Shown: positions 26,345-29,815 of the stretch, piece after piece
Layout: the number at the start of each line of letters is the position of its first letter
Position numbering within the stretch: position 1 is the first letter of the stretch
DNA from: Bacteroides sp. OM05-12
GTDB taxonomy: Bacteria > Bacteroidota > Bacteroidia > Bacteroidales > Bacteroidaceae
DNA: 29,815 bases
Assembly (NCBI RefSeq): GCF_003438995.1
Contig: NZ_QSUN01000002.1
Location: 416,130-445,944 of the forward strand
Direction of reading: 5' to 3'
Made by a program: the position numbers and the translations under genes
The notes under the pieces: generated by a model
What the model saw: the letters and a program-made list of their open reading frames with translations, nothing else
Told to the model about the DNA's origin: nothing
Databases searched by the model: none

Positions 26345-26399
26345 CAGAATAAGTTTTAATAACATTCCTGCATCCTTTCTATATATTCTTTGTAAAATC

Positions 26400-26431
26400 T
26401 TTGGCGACTTCTGTTTTTATTTGTAGTTTTG
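26400..26431 (+). promoter_or_regulatory. Consensus promoter of the BspA-type protein leader
   Basis: TTTG at 26400-26403 and TAGTTTTG at 26424-26431 are separated by 20 bp, a full Bacteroidetes promoter. Transcription should begin near 26437, about 300 nt before the gene at 26745. No other TAnnTTTG occurs between it and the gene. Confidence 0.7.
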
Positions 26432-26436
26432 TGACA

Positions 26437-26744
26437 ATTCTGTCGCTTATAGTGTTAAGCGTTTCAGAAGGACATATTGTTTATGAGCGTTTTAATGATA
26501 TTACTTTGTCTTAGAAAATCGCCAATTTTCGAAACCATACAATGTAATACAACAGAAATGCTCATGCTCCGTGTATATATACCTCCTTGAGGACTCGTAT
26601 ATTCATGAATGGCGTGAGACTGTTGTTATTTGTATGGTGGGTGTTTGGCGATACCTCTAAGGCAGATAAGAAATTAACAGTTCTCACGCTTTTTGTATAT
26701 AATAACGCTATCCGGAGGGGAACAGGAAGCATAATTCTTTTGCT
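26437..26744 (+). promoter_or_regulatory. Structured ~300-nt leader, candidate attenuator or regulatory RNA
   Basis: The leader contains a 35-aa ORF (26483-26590, MSVLMILLCLRKSP...). Its stop codon sits in a small CCTC-CTT-GAGG hairpin (26583-26593), itself framed by ATATAC/GTATAT arms and then TCATG/CATGA. A longer stem, GCGTGAGACTGTT (26612-26624) with AACAGTTCTCACGC (26676-26689), one base bulged, follows and ends in a T-run. The enclosed ~50 nt has several short complementary stretches. The arrangement of leader peptide, hairpin and terminator resembles an attenuator. An independent small RNA ending at 26694 is the alternative. Confidence 0.5.
26612..26694 (+). terminator. Terminator-like hairpin inside the leader
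   Basis: A 13-14 bp stem closes a ~51-nt apical region and is followed by five T residues at 26690-26694. The gene start lies 51 bp downstream with no intervening consensus promoter, so the gene needs read-through of this element. Confidence 0.5.
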
Positions 26745-29111
26745 ATGAAACGAAAGTTATCTTTTAAAGTCTATCTCACGGTTTTGCTCTTATTGGTGAG
26801 CTTTGGGGTAAGGGCAAGTACGGTAGTGGGGAGTATTACGCTGGAACAAATTGAGTATAGTCTGTATGATGACTATACGGCAGTGGTTTCTGATGGTAAG
26901 AGCAGTGTTGGAGATATTGTTATTCCTGAATCAGTGGAATATGAAGGTGCTACTTATTCTGTAATAATGATTGGTATTAGTGCTTTTAGGGAGTGCCGGA
27001 GTCTAACTTCTGTGAATCTTCCTAATGGTGTAACAACGATTGGTTCTAGTGCTTTTTTGAATTGTTCTAGTCTAACTTCTGTGAATCTTCCTAATAGTGT
27101 AACAACGATTCGTGAGTATGCTTTTTCGAAGTGTTCGAGTCTTACTTCTTTGATTATTCCTAATAGTGTAACTATGATTAGTCAATATGCTCTTAAAGAA
27201 TTGCGTGAAGTGCATTTATTAGGTAAAAATCCGCCAGTTTGTTATAATAATAGTTTTATGTATGGGTGTATTTTCTATATACCAATAAATTCAGAATCGG
27301 CTTATAGAAAGGATTACGTATGGCAAACTCTTTTTGCCGAAAGTCGGGTGGAAGAGAGGTATTTTGAGGACGGGAGTTGGGGAACTTACGTTTCCGTTAC
27401 TCACAATGGCGATGGTGACATCTATTTGAATGATGTTGCAGTGGCGCAAAGGGATACTTTGAAAAGAGGGACAAAGATTACTTTTAAATTTTTATCGGAT
27501 GAGAGTAAAGGAGCCTATATAGGTGAAGCATTATTAAATAATAAAGATATTGCAGCGAAATTGTATAATAACACATACACAATTGCAGCTCTGGATGATG
27601 ATTTGGATTTGAAAGTTACTTTTAAAAAGCCATTCTATGATGTAACTGTTGTCTATGACAAGGAAATGGGGGATGTAACCATAAATGGTCAGGATACAGA
27701 CCGGATTTCGATTCCGGAAGATTATGATGGAGTTATAAACTTTCAGGCTCTACCTAAGGAGGGATATTATGTCGATTCAATCTTAATTGATGGTGAAAAT
27801 GTATCTTTTGAGGAGAATAGCTATCGTTATAATAGAACTCCCGATGAGGATAATGATGTGGTTTGTAAAGTGGTATTTAAGAAATATTTAAATGTCTCTG
27901 CCGATTATGATAAAGTGCTGGGAGTAGTTAAAATAAATAATGAGGAATCGAATCCTTACTATGCCCGAATAGGTGAGGAAGTCTTGTTTTCTATCTTACC
28001 GAATACAGGTTGTGAAACTCGACAAGTGCTCTTGAATGATGTGGATATAACGGATGAATTGGAAAACTATCTTTTCTATACGTGTACGGCAAAAGAGGAT
28101 ATGGTTCTTAAAGTGACTTTCGTAGACCCCATACCGGGGAACTATTTCACGGTTTCTTCTGTATATGATAAGACAAAAGGCACAGTTAAGATAAACAATG
28201 AAGAGCTTGCTTCCTGTACGGTGAAGTCCGGCACGCAGGTGAACTTTTCTATTCTTCCGGAGGCAGGGTATGAGGTGCAGCAAGTCCTTTTGAATGATGC
28301 TGACATAACCGCCGATGTGAAAAATAACAGCTATACTTGCACTGCAACGAAAGATTTGGCATTGGAAGTGGTCTTTGTAGCTTCTGTACCTGACACGTAT
28401 TATCAGGTTTCGGCTGTTTATGATGAGACGTTGGGAACGGTTAGAATCAATAATGAAGCGGTTACTTCCTGTACCATAAAGTCGGGCACAACGGTTTCTT
28501 TTGCTATCCTTCCGAATGATGGCAACAAGATATCCAAAGTCCTTTTGAATGATGCTGATATAACTTCCGATGTGAAAAATAACACCTATACTTGTACTGC
28601 AACGGAAAATTTGGCATTTGAAGTGGTCTTTGTAGCTTCTGTACCTGAAACGTATTATCAGGTTTCGGCTGTTTATGATGAGACGTTGGGAACGGTTAGA
28701 ATCAATAATGAAGCGGTATCTTCCTGTACCGTGAAGTCCGGCACAACGGTCTCTTTCACCATCCTTCCGGGTGCCGACAACAAGATATCCAACGTTCTTT
28801 TGAATGATGCGGACATAACCGCCGATTTGGAAGACAATGCTTTCTATACCTGTACTGCAACAAGAGATTTGGTATTGAACGTGACCTTTGAAAATGCTAA
28901 TTTCCTGTCTGTGAACAATATCGGTAAAGTGAAGGTCTCTTCATCCGGCAGTAAAGTCGTAGTGGAAGGATTGACAGATGGAGAAACAGTTCTCGTGACC
29001 AACCTGATAGGGCAGATTACGTATAGGGGAACGGCTTTGGAAATACCGATGAATAGAGGATGGTATTTGGTAAAAGTACGCAATGAAGTAACAAAAGTAT
29101 GGATAGAATAA
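26745..29111 (+). CDS. Secreted BspA-type LRR protein with six InlB-B-like modules
   Basis: A 788-aa protein with a signal peptide in residues 1-~25 (LTVLLLLVSFGVRAS). Residues ~55-185 are BspA-type leucine-rich repeats of 23 aa (CSSLTSVNLPNSVTTI). From ~210 to ~725 there are six related 80-85 aa modules with the pattern (V/S)YD...G.V.IN......(I/V).SG..V.F.ILP..G.....VLLND.DIT...YTCTA...L...V.F, matching divergent InlB B-repeat / bacterial repeat domains. Modules 4-6 carry two Cys each and could form a disulfide. The last ~63 residues (GKVKVSSSGSKVVVEGL...NLIGQITYRGTALEIPMNRGWYLVKVRN) look like a C-terminal sorting-type domain. It is probably a surface or secreted adhesin. The first half is markedly more A/T-rich than the second. 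Transcription passes through a structured leader. Confidence 0.8.
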   Translation: MKRKLSFKVYLTVLLLLVSFGVRASTVVGSITLEQIEYSLYDDYTAVVSDGKSSVGDIVIPESVEYEGATYSVIMIGISAFRECRSLTSVNLPNGVTTIGSSAFLNCSSLTSVNLPNSVTTIREYAFSKCSSLTSLIIPNSVTMISQYALKELREVHLLGKNPPVCYNNSFMYGCIFYIPINSESAYRKDYVWQTLFAESRVEERYFEDGSWGTYVSVTHNGDGDIYLNDVAVAQRDTLKRGTKITFKFLSDESKGAYIGEALLNNKDIAAKLYNNTYTIAALDDDLDLKVTFKKPFYDVTVVYDKEMGDVTINGQDTDRISIPEDYDGVINFQALPKEGYYVDSILIDGENVSFEENSYRYNRTPDEDNDVVCKVVFKKYLNVSADYDKVLGVVKINNEESNPYYARIGEEVLFSILPNTGCETRQVLLNDVDITDELENYLFYTCTAKEDMVLKVTFVDPIPGNYFTVSSVYDKTKGTVKINNEELASCTVKSGTQVNFSILPEAGYEVQQVLLNDADITADVKNNSYTCTATKDLALEVVFVASVPDTYYQVSAVYDETLGTVRINNEAVTSCTIKSGTTVSFAILPNDGNKISKVLLNDADITSDVKNNTYTCTATENLAFEVVFVASVPETYYQVSAVYDETLGTVRINNEAVSSCTVKSGTTVSFTILPGADNKISNVLLNDADITADLEDNAFYTCTATRDLVLNVTFENANFLSVNNIGKVKVSSSGSKVVVEGLTDGETVLVTNLIGQITYRGTALEIPMNRGWYLVKVRNEVTKVWIE
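27001..27207 (+). repeat. Three 69-bp LRR coding repeats
   Basis: Units start at 27001, 27070 and 27139 with an exact 69-bp period. The first two are nearly identical over their first ~45 bp (GTCTAACTTCTGTGAATCTT shared), and the third is more diverged. They encode 23-aa leucine-rich repeats and indicate recent unit duplication. Confidence 0.85.
28365..28718 (+). repeat. 255-bp period repeats of InlB-B-like modules
   Basis: The ~99 bp at 28365-28463 recur at 28620-28718 with a single mismatch, offset by 255 bp (85 codons). The flanking parts of the modules are more diverged, so the identical block looks recently duplicated or homogenised by gene conversion. Confidence 0.85.
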
Positions 29112-29126
29112 TTTAAAAAAGACAAA

Positions 29127-29780
29127 ATGATGAATGAGTTTTCTGTAAAAGAATGCTATGAAGAGCGTTTGAATCGGTTATGGGATGATGCGAGATACTC
29201 CTCTCTTCCTTTTCGTGAACGCGGTTATGCGGCTCCGGCCGAAGTGAAAGTAAATGCCTTGATGTTTATCGGTCTGAATCCCTCGTATCAAGGAGATGGA
29301 ACGGACGAACGGCATTTCTATTCCGGTAATGGAAAACTTCACCGATACTTTCGTAAATTTATAGATGTATCCGAGGCAACAGGTTTGCCTTGGACACATC
29401 TGGATTTGTTTTATGTGCGTGAGACAAACCAAAAGAATATGGAAGGGTTGTGTGAAGATGCCGTAGGTAGAGAGTTTGTCAGGGAACAGTTTGCCATAAC
29501 CAAGGATATCATGGAGCAGGCAAAGCCCTGTATGCTTGTGGTGAATAATGTGTATGCCAAACGGTGGATGAAGGATAAAGCATTCAATCCTGATGCTTTC
29601 GATTTTTGTTTCGACGAGGAGATTGGAACGTACAGAATTGTGAATAATTCGTCCCTTGAAGGTACTCCTGTTTTCTTTTCGAGTATGTTGACCGGACAAC
29701 GGGCTTTGGACTTAGGTTCATTGGAACGTTTGGAGTGGCATATCCGGTTTGTTCGGAAGAAAACGGAGCAGTGCGGGTAG
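29127..29780 (+). CDS. Probable uracil-DNA glycosylase superfamily protein
   Basis: A 217-aa cytosolic protein without signal or TM. Residues 44-58 read ALMFIGLNPSYQGDG, a strand followed by a G.NPS loop, like motif 1 of the uracil-DNA glycosylase fold. Residues ~182-205 (FFSSMLTGQRALDLGSLERL) occupy the place of the C-terminal DNA-binding motif of that fold. The middle, with LPWTHLDLFYVRET (~92-105) and KPCMLVVNNVYAKRWM (~132-147), fits the alternating strand-helix pattern. The usual catalytic Asp or His cannot be assigned with certainty, so activity on uracil is not established. It starts 15 bp after the BspA-type gene, and may be read from the same transcript although the functions look unrelated. 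The ATG at 29130 is an equal start candidate. Confidence 0.55.
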   Translation: MMNEFSVKECYEERLNRLWDDARYSSLPFRERGYAAPAEVKVNALMFIGLNPSYQGDGTDERHFYSGNGKLHRYFRKFIDVSEATGLPWTHLDLFYVRETNQKNMEGLCEDAVGREFVREQFAITKDIMEQAKPCMLVVNNVYAKRWMKDKAFNPDAFDFCFDEEIGTYRIVNNSSLEGTPVFFSSMLTGQRALDLGSLERLEWHIRFVRKKTEQCG

Positions 29781-29815
29781 GGAAGAGTATGCTCATTCAA
29801 TCGTTGTAGGTAGTG

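Noticed and set aside
27001..27207. Regular 69-bp repeats as a possible CRISPR array
   Set aside because: The repeats are in frame, encode leucine-rich repeats and have no unique spacers.

Overview
The window looks like a chromosomal segment of a gut Bacteroides or close relative. The evidence is a SusC/SusD outer-membrane pair, lipoproteins with Bacteroidetes-type signals, BspA-type leucine-rich repeat and GLUG-repeat surface proteins, YgiQ, and promoters of the Bacteroidetes form (TTTG, about 20 bp, TAnnTTTG). There are no rRNA, tRNA or CRISPR features and no recognisable transposase or integrase.

Region 1 (1-10059, + strand, A/T-rich) is the right-hand end of a prophage or phage-derived island. 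It holds two tandem paralogous tail/receptor-binding proteins (667 and 2119 aa) that share an N-terminal platform and an AHAEG-type region. The larger one adds beta-sandwich modules, a LamG-like region, a CotH-kinase-like region and a C-terminal leucine-rich repeat tip. Four small genes follow: an unknown 70-aa protein, a one-TM coiled-coil protein (holin or inner-membrane spanin candidate), a DUF5675-type putative endolysin with an EF-hand-like loop, and a lipobox plus C-terminal TM protein that looks like a unimolecular spanin. Together these look like a lysis cassette.

Region 2 (10060-16560) has a surface lipoprotein with an Ig-like domain, ending at a strong bidirectional terminator. Convergent to it is a susC-susD operon on the - strand. 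Just after susD is what looks like the decayed C-terminus of another secreted protein. No regulator or glycoside hydrolase accompanies the pair in this window.

Region 3 (16561-24508, - strand) holds a 2064-aa GLUG-repeat secreted protein with its own consensus promoter and a perfect 15-bp terminator stem, and a YitT-family membrane protein. The last ~80 bp of the yitT-like gene, including the stop codon, are duplicated 6670 bp away on the far side of the GLUG gene. This suggests that the GLUG gene arrived as a cassette at the 3' end of the yitT-like gene, or that a second copy was deleted. A dense palindromic cluster separates this gene from ygiQ.

Region 4 (24509-29815) has ygiQ (-, promoter almost on its start codon). 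Divergent from it, a consensus promoter drives a ~300-nt structured leader with a small ORF and a terminator-like hairpin. The leader precedes a 788-aa secreted protein with BspA-type repeats, six InlB-B-like modules and a C-terminal sorting-type domain. Last comes a probable uracil-DNA-glycosylase-superfamily protein.

Domain calls are from recognition of motifs in the translated sequence; no database search was run.
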